A stretch of 64,000 nucleotides of DNA, taken from positions 71,380 to 135,379 of the forward strand of contig NZ_LMNL01000040.1 of NCBI RefSeq assembly GCF_001422985.1, in the 5' to 3' direction. The DNA is from Methylobacterium sp. Leaf117 (GTDB lineage: Bacteria > Pseudomonadota > Alphaproteobacteria > Rhizobiales > Beijerinckiaceae). Position 1 is the first letter of the stretch. Each line of letters opens with the position of its first letter. Positions 1 through 8,162 of this stretch are shown here, in pieces. Under the pieces are notes generated by a model, which saw nothing but the letters and a program-made list of their open reading frames with translations, searched no databases and had not been told where the DNA came from. The position numbers were made by a program, and so were the translations under genes.

Positions 1-866
1 TGCATCGCCATGCAGACCTCGCCCTGTACCGCGCCAAGGCTGCCGGCCGGAACAGCTTCCAAGTCTACACAGCAGGAATGGACGAGGCCTTGGAGACCCG
101 GAACAAGCTCGAATTCGATATGCATCTAGCGCATCGCAAGGAGGAGTTCCGGCTTCATTACCAACCCGTCGTCGGCATGGCGGACGGACAGGTCCGCGGC
201 TTCGAAGCTCTGATGCGCTGGCCGCATCCGACCCGCGGGATGGTCTCGCCGGCGGAGTTCATCCCGATTGCGGAGGAGACCGGTTTGGTGGTCCCTCTAG
301 GGGCCTGGGCCCTGGAGGAGGCATGCTGCTTCGCCGCGTCCTGGCCGATCGAAGCTCGCATCGCCGTCAACGTCTCGGCGGTCCAGTTCCAGCAGCCTGG
401 CCTCGAAGCGGCCGTGAGGCACGCGCTCGCCCTCTCCGGGCTTGCAGCCGACAGGCTTGAGCTGGAGATCACAGAGAGCTTGATGATCCAGGACAGCGAG
501 GCGGTCGTCGCCTGCCTTCACCGGCTTCGGACCATCGGCGTACGCATCGCGCTGGACGATTTCGGGACGGGGTACTCCAGTCTGAGTTACCTCCGGCGGT
601 TTCCCTTCGACAAGATCAAGATCGACCGGTCGTTCGTCCGCGAGATCGACGACCCCGATGCGCAGGTGATCGTTCGTGCCGTGGTCAGCATCGGCGAGCG
701 GCTCGGAACCGCCATCACCGCCGAGGGGGTCGAGACGGAGGATCAGCTCGCCCTCGTACGCCAGACGGGATGCACGGAGGTCCAAGGATTCCTCTTCGGC
801 AAGCCGATGCCGCCTGAGCAAGCCCTGCAATTCATGCAGGAGCAAACGCCGCGGAAGGCGGCCTGA
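1..866 (+). CDS. GGDEF-EAL cyclic-di-GMP phosphodiesterase, 5' end outside window
   Basis: The frame is open from position 3, so the first ATG at 78 is not the true start. The leading residues (ADLALYRAKAAGRN) are the typical end of a GGDEF diguanylate cyclase domain, and an EAL domain follows. The EAL domain keeps its signature (FEALMRW), the DDFGTGYSSL loop, the KIDRSFV strand and the AEGVET and QGFLFGKPM motifs, so phosphodiesterase activity on cyclic-di-GMP is expected. Whether the GGDEF half is active cannot be judged because its catalytic loop lies upstream of the window. The protein ends in a short basic tail. Membrane or sensory domains, if any, are also upstream. Confidence 0.93.
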   Translation, partial: HRHADLALYRAKAAGRNSFQVYTAGMDEALETRNKLEFDMHLAHRKEEFRLHYQPVVGMADGQVRGFEALMRWPHPTRGMVSPAEFIPIAEETGLVVPLGAWALEEACCFAASWPIEARIAVNVSAVQFQQPGLEAAVRHALALSGLAADRLELEITESLMIQDSEAVVACLHRLRTIGVRIALDDFGTGYSSLSYLRRFPFDKIKIDRSFVREIDDPDAQVIVRAVVSIGERLGTAITAEGVETEDQLALVRQTGCTEVQGFLFGKPMPPEQALQFMQEQTPRKAA

Positions 867-1209
867 GGCCGTAGCGACATGGCAATGTCCTGGGTCCCTG
901 GACGCCGGGCAAACCCTGCATGGGGCACCGCGTACCCAAATGTCGTTCCACCCGGCTTTAATGCGTCCGAGTAGGGGGTGTTCCTCGCGCTTTGGTCAGC
1001 TTGTTCGGCCGCAAGCCTGTTCCAAGCTTGGCTGGATGCATCGAGGAGCGCGGCGTAGTGGGAGACGAGGGGATGGGGAAGACATCGCTTCAAAAGCTGG
1101 GATCATAACCGCTCATCCGGCTCCAACCCGTACGACCCGGGATATTCGAAGCCCCGGGAAAGTTCGACGGACGCCGGGAATGCCACCCACATTTCCGGCG
1201 TCACGGTTA
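867..1209. other. intergenic, convergent genes, nothing recognised
   Basis: This is 343 bases between the EAL gene and the convergent cupin gene. Short reading frames on both strands lack a ribosome binding site or recognisable protein. No clear hairpin terminator or repeat was seen. Confidence 0.5.
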
Positions 1210-1680
1210 TTACGCGGCCTTGGCGGTGACCTTATCGTAGGTTCCCGTCGCGATCTGGTCGTCGAGCTGCGCCTTGAAGTCCGTGATCCTGAGAACCTGG
1301 ACGGGATTGCCTGCCTCGTCGAGGAACTCGTACAGCGCGTCTTCAATGTTGCGGTTGCTGAAGAAGACGATGGCGTCCTCGTCCCCGCCACCCTCAAGAT
1401 GCGGCTCGCCATTCGCGGAGCCGGATACATAGCTGCCAGTCAGACGGGTCTCCTTATGGGTGCCATCCGGGCGATAGAACCGGAGCTCGCCCTGCATTAC
1501 GAGCGTCACGTAGGGACTCTTGTGACGATGCAGCATCACCTTTTGGTTTGCCGCGAACTTGAAGACGACGTCGACGATGCGGTTCTCCTCGTCGACCTTG
1601 TAGACGAAGAAGGCGATGTGCGGCAGCCAGTCGAGCGTCCGCCACGTGATATTGCTCTCGTCAAACATGGGTCTGGGCAT
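1210..1680 (-). CDS. cupin-domain protein
   Basis: A 156-residue single-domain cupin. The metal-binding motif is visible as H51-R-H53 followed by a glycine turn (MQGELRFYRPDG), with a further histidine near residue 94 in the second cupin motif. The family includes small dioxygenases such as 2,4'-dihydroxyacetophenone dioxygenase-like proteins and anti-sigma ChrR-type sensors; the sequence does not decide between them. There is no signal peptide, so it should be cytoplasmic. The ATG at 1680 is preceded by GGAAGGAAACCGA, a good ribosome binding site. It stands alone, on the same strand as the cytochrome gene 260 bases upstream. Confidence 0.8.
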   Translation of the reverse strand: MPRPMFDESNITWRTLDWLPHIAFFVYKVDEENRIVDVVFKFAANQKVMLHRHKSPYVTLVMQGELRFYRPDGTHKETRLTGSYVSGSANGEPHLEGGGDEDAIVFFSNRNIEDALYEFLDEAGNPVQVLRITDFKAQLDDQIATGTYDKVTAKAA

Positions 1681-1942
1681 TCGGTTTCCTTCCGTCCCAC
1701 CTCCGGCCGCTCACGGACAGCGCACGGCTTTCCGCCGCATCGGATGGTTTGACCCAAGAGCAACGTCCCCCACGGGGAATCGATGCGACCGTCGTTTCGG
1801 GCCGGTCTCCATGGTCCCTGAACGGGCTCTCGTATTTATTCGCCGTGGTGTGCGAACGATACTGCATCCGGCCGGCATACTCATCGCTCTCGGCGTGAAG
1901 CAGCATCCGCGAACCGACGTTACGCGTCCCACACCATCAGGA

Positions 1943-2299
1943 TCAACGCTGTGCAGGCTCTGCAGCCTTGAGGCTGAGAATGTAGTCGATGATAGCATCC
2001 ATCTCGTCCCGGTCGAGCCTCACGCTCGGCATGGTTCGATGGTGGCTTTGCAGCAGGATGTTCAGGGACATGCCGGTCGTCGAAGGCATCGCGGCCAGGG
2101 CCGAGAACGCAGGACCGATATATCCACCTTCCTGTAAACCGCCGCCGACGACGTGGCATCCACCGCAGTTCTCTGCCACCAAGGTCCAGCCCCGGATGCG
2201 GTGGTTCTTGACTGGCTCCGCCATTGCGGGCTGGGCAATGGCAAGCGACAGAACGGCGACGATACCCAAACCCCATCCCTGAACCACGGTTCCGGTCAT
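1943..2299 (-). CDS. small periplasmic c-type cytochrome
   Basis: A 118-residue cytochrome c with a cleavable signal peptide (residues 1-27, ending AMA). One haem attachment motif, CGGCH, is at residues 45-49, and a later TMPS methionine could be the sixth ligand. The ATG at 2299 is chosen over the frame's first start at 2347 because GAGGAAGCC lies directly upstream and a proper signal peptide follows. It should shuttle electrons in the periplasm; the partner enzyme is not evident. It sits 37 bases after the lipoyl-like gene and is probably cotranscribed with it from a promoter with an FNR-type box at 2663. Confidence 0.85.
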   Translation of the reverse strand: MTGTVVQGWGLGIVAVLSLAIAQPAMAEPVKNHRIRGWTLVAENCGGCHVVGGGLQEGGYIGPAFSALAAMPSTTGMSLNILLQSHHRTMPSVRLDRDEMDAIIDYILSLKAAEPAQR

Positions 2300-2336
2300 G
2301 GCTTCCTCGCTGGAGCGCTGGAGTCGGTGGGAGACG

Positions 2337-2579
2337 TCATCGCGCATTGACCTCGGCGATGATGCAGCCAGGGTCGACTAGGTCGCCTGCGGGCGCCATG
2401 ATCGATACGTTGCCATCTGCGCACGAAACGATGTCGTGCAGCGCCTCACCGATGCGCACGGCCGCCACGGCCTCGCCGACGCGTACCCTGGCCCCGTCCT
2501 CAACGAGCCAACGCTCCAGGATGCCCTCGGGCAGCATGCCCGTGGACCACAGATCCTCGGATACGCGAACGTCGGTCAT
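2337..2579 (-). CDS. lipoyl/biotinyl-like single-domain protein without the modifiable lysine
   Basis: An 80-residue protein with the fold signature of a lipoyl or biotinyl carrier domain: two half-barrels (ILERWLVEDGARVRVGE and GNVSIMAPAGDLVDPG) around a central hairpin. In lipoyl domains the hairpin reads roughly ETDKA, with lysine carrying the cofactor. Here the matching stretch is VRIGEALHD, so the lysine is absent and normal lipoylation looks impossible. The ATG at 2579 has a strong ribosome binding site (GGGAGGAAACG). It is the first gene of a probable two-gene operon with the cytochrome c. Function unknown; a structural or degenerate carrier domain is possible. Confidence 0.72.
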   Translation of the reverse strand: MTDVRVSEDLWSTGMLPEGILERWLVEDGARVRVGEAVAAVRIGEALHDIVSCADGNVSIMAPAGDLVDPGCIIAEVNAR

Positions 2580-2662
2580 CGTTTCCTCCCATAGTCCATC
2601 GTTCCGGCTTCCCGGCGTCGAAGAGCGGTGAAGCCATTGAGGCCATCGCCTGAATGCGTGCC

Positions 2663-2676
2663 TTGATCTGGATCAC
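2663..2676. promoter_or_regulatory. FNR/FixK-type box upstream of lipoyl-like/cytochrome operon
   Basis: TTGATCTGGATCAC matches the FNR/FixK consensus TTGAT-N4-ATCAA at nine of ten defined positions. It lies 84 bases before the ATG at 2579. The central CTGG is shared with four other sites in the window (5479, 9486, 14889, 20432). Confidence 0.7.
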
Positions 2677-4289
2677 AGTCGGGCCTGGATCGGGCCTTGA
2701 TCACGTCGGGGTATCTCGGGCAGGCGGGCCTCTGCCGTGAAGACGACGCCGTCCGGCCGATAGTCGATCTCCGCGCGACCCTGGAGTTCGTCTGCCAGGG
2801 CCCGCTCGATCATGCGCGATCCGAAGCCACGGCGTGTCGGCGCGCTGACCGGAGGACCATCGGATTCCTGCCACGTCAGACGCAGCATCGGGGGATGCGA
2901 ACCGCTGAGGATATCCCAGTCGAGGAGGATGCGGCCGATCTCATTCGTCAGCGCGCCGTACTTCACTGCGTTTGTCGCAAGCTCGTGGAAGGCCATGGAG
3001 AAGGCCAGCGTTAGCCGGGGCGTCAGCATGACCTCCGGTCCCCTGATCCTGATGCGGTGTTCGCCTTCGGCTCGGAACGGGGCCAAGGCGGTCGTTGCAA
3101 CCTGTGTCAGGGTCGCTCCGTCCCAGCTCTCGCGGGTGAGCACGTCGCTCGCAGTGGCAAGGGAATGGATGCGGCCTTGGATGATGTCCCGGGTCTCGTC
3201 ATGGCTCAGGTTCGCCCTGAGGGTCTGGACGACGATGGCTTGGACAGTGGCCAGGGTGTTCTTGACGCGGTGATTGAGCTCGTTGGAAAGCAGCGTACGA
3301 TGCGCCTCGGAGATCTTGCGTTCCGTCACGTCGAGGGCGATGCCGGCCAACCGTAGCGGAACGCCGTCGTCGTCATAGAATGGCTTGCCGCGGATCTTGA
3401 ACCACCGAACCGTTCCGGCCGGGGTGTTGATACGGTACTCGATGTCGTAGTCGCCATGTCCGGCGATGCAGGCGGCGACACTGTCGTCATGCCGGGTCCG
3501 GTCATCTTCGTGGATCCGGCCCACGTATTCGGCGTGACTTATTGGGTCGTTCGGGTCTCGCCCGAGCGCGATCTTGAAGGTCTCAGATGCGACGAAGCCC
3601 ATGTCGGCGAGTTCCAGGGTCCACGAACCCAACCGTCCGGCCTGAAGCACGAACCGCAGGCGTTCCTCGCTCTCGGTCAGGTCGCGGGTCCGACGCTCGA
3701 CCTCACGCTCCAGCGCCTTCCTGTCGGTCACCAGAAGGTCGAGGCGGGCCTTCTCCGACGTGGCGTCGGACTGGGAGCCGACCCAGAACGCCAGGGTCTC
3801 GCCCTGGAACACCGGGGACACGAAGAGCCTGTTCCAGAACATGCTTCCGTCCTTGCGGCGATTGGCGAGCCGAGCCTCGACCGGGACGCCACCCTCGATG
3901 GCTTCGCGCACGCGAATGATCTCGGTTTGGTCCGTATCCGCCTCCTGCAGGAAGCGGCAGTTCCGACCCAAGACCTCTTCGCGGGGGAAGCCTGTCAGGA
4001 CGCAGAAGGCGTCGTTGGCGAAGACGATGGGGTTATCGGCCTGGAGGGGGTCGGTGATCACCATCGCCATTTGCGAGGCGCGGACCGCGGCAGCGAACGG
4101 GTCGACGCCGTCAACCTTACGTGCCAGTTCGGCAACGATGCGGTCATGCTCGCGAAGCACACCCATGCCTGACAGGCCAAGCACACCCTCGATGGCATAG
4201 GCAGATGGCGTGCCGTACTCGTCTGTAGCGGGTGGTCCCCTCGCCAAGGAAAAGCCAGAGGGTGGGTCGACGAGCGAGCCGGGGGTCAT
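2673..4289 (-). CDS. LOV-PAS HWE-type sensor histidine kinase
   Basis: A 538-residue cytoplasmic blue-light-type sensor kinase. Residues about 70-175 form a LOV domain with the flavin-adduct motif GRNCRFLQ (cysteine C111), followed by a second PAS domain (about 205-325) and an HWE/HisKA_2 kinase core with the phospho-accepting box ELNHRVKNTLATVQ and the N-box HELATNAVKYGAL. The family senses blue light through a flavin-cysteinyl adduct and often controls the general stress response through PhyR. The start ATG overlaps the stop codon of the preceding small gene (ATGA at 4286-4289), so the three genes from 4767 to 2673 look translationally coupled. No transmembrane segment was seen. Confidence 0.92.
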   Translation of the reverse strand: MTPGSLVDPPSGFSLARGPPATDEYGTPSAYAIEGVLGLSGMGVLREHDRIVAELARKVDGVDPFAAAVRASQMAMVITDPLQADNPIVFANDAFCVLTGFPREEVLGRNCRFLQEADTDQTEIIRVREAIEGGVPVEARLANRRKDGSMFWNRLFVSPVFQGETLAFWVGSQSDATSEKARLDLLVTDRKALEREVERRTRDLTESEERLRFVLQAGRLGSWTLELADMGFVASETFKIALGRDPNDPISHAEYVGRIHEDDRTRHDDSVAACIAGHGDYDIEYRINTPAGTVRWFKIRGKPFYDDDGVPLRLAGIALDVTERKISEAHRTLLSNELNHRVKNTLATVQAIVVQTLRANLSHDETRDIIQGRIHSLATASDVLTRESWDGATLTQVATTALAPFRAEGEHRIRIRGPEVMLTPRLTLAFSMAFHELATNAVKYGALTNEIGRILLDWDILSGSHPPMLRLTWQESDGPPVSAPTRRGFGSRMIERALADELQGRAEIDYRPDGVVFTAEARLPEIPRRDQGPIQARL

Positions 4290-4522
4290 CCGATTTCCGG
4301 CGGGGCGCCGGACGGGATGCCGAGAGGTTCGTTGGAGGGAAGCATCTCGTCCGGGCCGTAGTCAGGTACGCCGCGCGGCTCGGGCAAAGGGTTGTGGTCG
4401 GGCTGCGGCGGGTGCGCCGGCGACGGATCGGGAAACGTCGGATTGGGCTGCTCGGGAGACATCGGGTTGGCCATGGATGGGTCCGCATGGGAGGTGGAAG
4501 GGAAACCGGCATTCGGCGGCAT
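4286..4522 (-). CDS. small proline-rich protein of unknown function
   Basis: A 78-residue protein rich in proline, asparagine and glutamate. The ATG at 4522 shares a base with the stop codon of the gene before it (TGATG), and its own stop overlaps the LOV kinase start (ATGA). This double overlap is the main reason to accept it, since composition alone is not informative. An internal ATG at 4474 would give a 62-residue form. It has no hydrophobic segment and is probably disordered. No function can be assigned. Confidence 0.6.
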   Translation of the reverse strand: MPPNAGFPSTSHADPSMANPMSPEQPNPTFPDPSPAHPPQPDHNPLPEPRGVPDYGPDEMLPSNEPLGIPSGAPPEIG

Positions 4523-4767
4523 CAGCCCACAAAGTGCCAGGCCGCCTCTGTTTGGGTCCGGATCTCCGACGCCATGCCATCTGGGCGTACGGCAAGTTCC
4601 TCGATCCGGGCTCTGTCGGAATGGTCGATGGCGAGGTCCCGCTCCTTGACGGCGGCCGCGTGCTCGCCTTTCGCAAGATGCCTGGCGGAGTGCCGGTAAT
4701 GGGCCGCGGCCCGGTCGTGCTGGTGCGCGGCTTCCTCGCAAGACCGGGCCATCATGGTCGTCGTCAT
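4522..4767 (-). CDS. small histidine/alanine-rich helical protein
   Basis: An 81-residue hypothetical protein, rich in histidine, alanine and charged residues, predicted to be mostly helical (for example EEAAHQHDRAAAHYRHSARH). AAGGAGAACACCG before the ATG at 4767 is a good ribosome binding site. It heads a three-gene string with overlapping ends leading into the LOV kinase, which suggests a role linked to that sensor, but no family was recognised. Confidence 0.7.
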   Translation of the reverse strand: MTTTMMARSCEEAAHQHDRAAAHYRHSARHLAKGEHAAAVKERDLAIDHSDRARIEELAVRPDGMASEIRTQTEAAWHFVG

Positions 4768-4814
4768 CGGTGTTCTCCTTCAGGGATAGAGTCGGAAGCG
4801 GCGTCCGACCGATG

Positions 4815-5396
4815 TCACCCGCGAAGCTGGGTCTGCGCCATGTCGCGCTCCCATGTGGTCCGGGCCGCCTCGCGCGCGGCCTTTGCGGCGTTCGATGCGG
4901 CCGTCGCGGCCCTGACAATGGCGGCCCGCGCCCCCGACGCGGCCCGCCGGACGGATGCCACGTTCGAGCTGACCGAGGCCTCGGCGGCATCCTTGGACTT
5001 CCGCATCGCCGCCTGCGTCGCCTCAACGGACTTCCGCGCCGAATCCGTCGCTCTCAGCATTGAGGCGTTGGCCGCGACCCCTGCCGCCCGGTTGGCGGCA
5101 GCGATCTTGGTCTCTGCGCGTGTAGCGGCCTCCGCGGCGTCGGTGGCGAGCTTCCCGATCATGTCGGCGGACCGCTTCGGGCCTTCCTTCACCGCCGTCT
5201 TCGACGCCTGCAGAGCAAGACGGGTTGCCTCAAACGCCGCATCCGCTGCCTGGCTTGCCTCGCGTCCCGCCTCCCGCATCGTCGCGGTCGCATCCCCGGG
5301 AGGTGGCACCGGCGACTGCGCCTGGGCGGCATTGATCATCGACAGAGTGAGGAGCGTCGCCGTCATTGCCGTCAGCGTTCTCATGGTCAAATCCAT
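4815..5396 (-). CDS. secreted alanine-rich helical protein
   Basis: A 193-residue protein with a signal peptide (hydrophobic core about residues 9-20, AQA cleavage near 27). The mature part is almost entirely Ala/Lys/Arg/Glu/Ser with long amphipathic helices and no cysteine, resembling apolipoprotein- or LEA-like coiled proteins exported to the periplasm. An alternative start is the ATG at 5384. It is transcribed in the same direction as the LOV-kinase string but 47 bases upstream of it, and divergently from the stress protein at 5562. Function unknown. Confidence 0.72.
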   Translation of the reverse strand: MDLTMRTLTAMTATLLTLSMINAAQAQSPVPPPGDATATMREAGREASQAADAAFEATRLALQASKTAVKEGPKRSADMIGKLATDAAEAATRAETKIAAANRAAGVAANASMLRATDSARKSVEATQAAMRKSKDAAEASVSSNVASVRRAASGARAAIVRAATAASNAAKAAREAARTTWERDMAQTQLRG

Positions 5397-5478
5397 TCAT
5401 GGGTTCCAGGATGCCAAGCGTCCGAAGACTGTTCGCTTGGCTAGCCCGTGGGTTTGACGGGTCCGTCACCTCGATACT

Positions 5479-5492
5479 TTGTCCTGGATCAA
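5479..5492. promoter_or_regulatory. FNR/FixK-type box upstream of usp
   Basis: TTGTCCTGGATCAA lies 69 bases before the universal stress protein ATG at 5562. The right half-site ATCAA and central CTGG match the other sites; the left half is TTGTC instead of TTGAT. Confidence 0.62.
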
Positions 5493-5561
5493 GGCCGACG
5501 GTGGGATGTCCGTGCTTGACCGAGGACCCCATTCCGAAGCCTCAAGGTACGGAGCACCACC

Positions 5562-6377
5562 ATGAACCTGGCCAGCATCATGGTCTCCGTCGATCTCGGC
5601 GCGGCCGCAGCGGATCGGGTCCAACTCGCGACCAGCCTCGCCAAGCGGTTCGAGTCCCGGCTTATCGGCGTGGCCTCACGGCAGGCGTACCCGCCATCCG
5701 GGAGCCGCGACATCCTCTCGGCCGTCCGGGTATCGGACGTCGAGAGGGCGCAGGCTAACCGGGACCTGGAGCAAGCCAGGCTGCTCTTCGAGCGTAGCAC
5801 TGAGGGCTTTGGCCGGGCCTCCTGGCGGTCCGACCTGGCGCACCCGCCACGCTACCTGATGCAACAGGCAAGGGCCGCCGACGTGGTCGTGGTAGGGAGG
5901 TGGGGGGTCGAAGATCCTGATCCTAGCTCCCTCGTCGTCCTACCCGGTCCTTTCGTCGTGGAGGCCGGCCGCCCTGTCCTCGTCGCCCCGCCCGGCATCG
6001 AGGAGCTCCGGATCGGTCGGGTCGTCATCGCCTGGAAGGATGGCCTTGAGGCCCGACGGGCCGTACTGCACAGCCTGCCGTTCCTGGAACGGGCTGACAC
6101 CGTCCACGTCGTCGCCGTGAGCTCCGAGCCGGATGACGGCGGATCGCAGGATGTCGCAGAATACCTCGCGCGCCACGGGGCGGCCGTCACCACCCACCTG
6201 CTGCGCGGGGACGACCTCATTGCCGCCGAAGCGATCCTTGGGTTCGTTGACCGCGAGGGTGCGGACCTACTGGTGATGGGCGCCTACGGCCACTCCCGGC
6301 TCCAGGAGTGGGTCTTCGGCGGCGTCACCCGGGACATCCTGCGGAATACGCCAGTCTGCTGCCTGATGAGCAACTGA
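5562..6377 (+). CDS. universal stress protein, tandem UspA domains
   Basis: A 271-residue cytoplasmic protein with two UspA domains. The second ends in GAYGHSRLQEWVFGGVT, close to the ATP-binding signature G-x2-G-x9-G(S/T) but with GG at the end. Tandem Usp proteins of this size are commonly induced by oxygen limitation or stationary phase in proteobacteria. The FNR-type box at 5479 and the similar gene at 9555 fit such control. The domains start with SIMVSVDLGAAAADRV and RIGRVVIAWKDGLEARRA. The start is the first ATG in frame with a spaced A/G-rich leader. Confidence 0.9.
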   Translation: MNLASIMVSVDLGAAAADRVQLATSLAKRFESRLIGVASRQAYPPSGSRDILSAVRVSDVERAQANRDLEQARLLFERSTEGFGRASWRSDLAHPPRYLMQQARAADVVVVGRWGVEDPDPSSLVVLPGPFVVEAGRPVLVAPPGIEELRIGRVVIAWKDGLEARRAVLHSLPFLERADTVHVVAVSSEPDDGGSQDVAEYLARHGAAVTTHLLRGDDLIAAEAILGFVDREGADLLVMGAYGHSRLQEWVFGGVTRDILRNTPVCCLMSN

Positions 6378-6450
6378 CCGCTTCTGAACCCATGCATTGA
6401 TGCTTGCGGGAGGGCGCCGCCTGCGAAAGGCGCATGAGGGATCGAGACGA

Positions 6451-7377
6451 TCAAACCGGGACGCGGACGTCCGAGGTACTCGTCTCAATTGGTTGAAGCA
6501 CCCCTGCAAGTTCGTGGATGCTTTCCGTGATGTGCGTCAGCACCACCCGGATGCGCGGGGTATCGCGGTTGTCCTTATGGACCAGGAGCAGGACGTCCGC
6601 GCACGGAGGATCGGCCGGTACCCACAGACGCGTAAGCCTCGCCTCCCCATCGGCGCGAAAGCGCGCGAGGCACGCCAATCCCCCTCCGTTCGCGGCGGCC
6701 AGCACCGCGGCCTCGTGGCTGCTCGTCTGAAGGACGACCGTCGCGCGCGAGGCCAAGTCGGTGAGCCAAGCGGACTGGGTCATCTCCTGGGTGTCGTCGA
6801 GCTGAATGATGAGGCGATGTCCAGCGCATCCGTCGTCAAAATCCAACGGGCCCTGGTCCCGGAGGTAGTCCGGCGTCGCGTAGATGCCGAAGGCGATGCC
6901 GCCGATGCGCCGCACGACGAGGTCGTGCTGCTCGGGCTGCCGCATGCGCAGGGAGATGTCAGCCTCGCGCATCGCGAGGCTCAGTTCCCGCGGGTTCGGG
7001 ATGAGCTCGATCATGATGTCAGGATGGGTCGCGTGAAGCTTGGCGAAGCTTGGCGCCAGGACATGTGCGGCAAGCGTCTCGGCGCAGGTGACCCGGACAA
7101 GGCCGCGCAGTCGGGCGTCGCGGCCGGTGACGTCTCGTTCCAGCGACAGTGCCTCCGCCTCCAGCCGTTCGGCCTTCCGGCGTACCTCCTCGCCGGCCAA
7201 GGTCGGAACGTAGCCCTCCGGTGTGCGGTTCAGGAGCCGCACCGCGAGCGTCGCCTCCAGCGAGTTCAGGCGCCGCCCAACCGTCGATTGCGAGACATGC
7301 AGCACCTTGGCGGCAGCCGAGAGCGTGCCATGCCGCGCCAGGGCGAGGAAAAACCTGAGGTCATCCCAGTCAAGCAT
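6451..7377 (-). CDS. LysR-family transcriptional regulator
   Basis: A 308-residue LysR-type regulator. The N-terminal helix-turn-helix is clear (FFLALARHGTLSAAAKVLHVSQSTVGRRL, split here only as a description of residues 8-36), and the rest matches the periplasmic-binding-protein-like effector domain. It is convergent with the usp gene and divergent from the OsmC gene at 7538, with 160 bases between them; control of the OsmC gene is the simplest guess. No effector can be inferred from the sequence. Confidence 0.9.
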   Translation of the reverse strand: MLDWDDLRFFLALARHGTLSAAAKVLHVSQSTVGRRLNSLEATLAVRLLNRTPEGYVPTLAGEEVRRKAERLEAEALSLERDVTGRDARLRGLVRVTCAETLAAHVLAPSFAKLHATHPDIMIELIPNPRELSLAMREADISLRMRQPEQHDLVVRRIGGIAFGIYATPDYLRDQGPLDFDDGCAGHRLIIQLDDTQEMTQSAWLTDLASRATVVLQTSSHEAAVLAAANGGGLACLARFRADGEARLTRLWVPADPPCADVLLLVHKDNRDTPRIRVVLTHITESIHELAGVLQPIETSTSDVRVPV

Positions 7378-7537
7378 CCGTCACCTGCCATCCAATTCTG
7401 CATCTCCCATCGTCGACTTTGGACGCCGACTTTTGTTTCTCTGCAACTTATACTCAGGCAAGCAAAATAAACATGGTCGAAATATTCTCATGATTTGGGA
7501 TGCTTCGTGCCGGCTATACGTACGAAAGGAAAGTAGC

Positions 7538-8101
7538 ATGGCACGGCTACCAGCGGGTTCCGACGGAGGGGTTCCGGCGCCCATCGGGAGGCGTCGACTG
7601 GAAGCAGTCATCGCAGAGGGCAAGGCCAACCCGGCGGCCGTTCGCACCCTGCGGTGCCGGACTGTGGCACAGGGGCGGCTCAGCCAGTTGAACTACATCC
7701 GGGACCTGCCGCCGCAGCCGGTGATGGAGGACGAGCCCGAGGGCCGGTTGGACGACAGCACCGCGCCGAACGCCTCGGAGGCCTTGCTCGCCGCCCTGGG
7801 GTCTTGCCTCTCCATCGGCATCCACGCCAACGCCCTGGCACAAGGCATCCAGATCCGGTCGCTGGAGCTCAGCGTCGAGGCCGACATCAACATGACTTCC
7901 GTCTGGGGCAGCGACGACCTCCAGCCGAAGACTATCGGGTTCGAGAGCATCCGGGTCTCGGTGGCGATGGATACGGACGCCTCGCGCAAGGCCCTGGCGG
8001 CGCTCATCAGGCACACGCTGCTGTGGTCGCCAGTGGCGAACACCTTGCACAACCCGGTCCACCTCGACGTGGCCCTCGCGAGATCCTCCGTCGCGGCCTG
8101 A
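7538..8101 (+). CDS. OsmC-family protein
   Basis: A 187-residue OsmC/YhfA-type protein. The ATG at 7538 follows AAAGGAAAGTAGC, so this start is preferred to the much longer open frame from 7223. The conserved region EALLAALGSCLSIGIHA carries cysteine C90, the first active-site cysteine of OsmC/Ohr peroxidases. The second one, usually near the C-terminus before a P-V, is missing (TLHNPVH here), so a canonical organic peroxide reductase mechanism is doubtful. It lies divergent from a LysR regulator and 61 bases upstream of a FixK-type regulator in the same direction. Confidence 0.85.
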   Translation: MARLPAGSDGGVPAPIGRRRLEAVIAEGKANPAAVRTLRCRTVAQGRLSQLNYIRDLPPQPVMEDEPEGRLDDSTAPNASEALLAALGSCLSIGIHANALAQGIQIRSLELSVEADINMTSVWGSDDLQPKTIGFESIRVSVAMDTDASRKALAALIRHTLLWSPVANTLHNPVHLDVALARSSVAA

Positions 8102-8162
8102 CCAGCCACGGCCCTGCATCTGCCGTTTCGATGAGACCGTTCCAACAGGAAGGACGAGCCCT

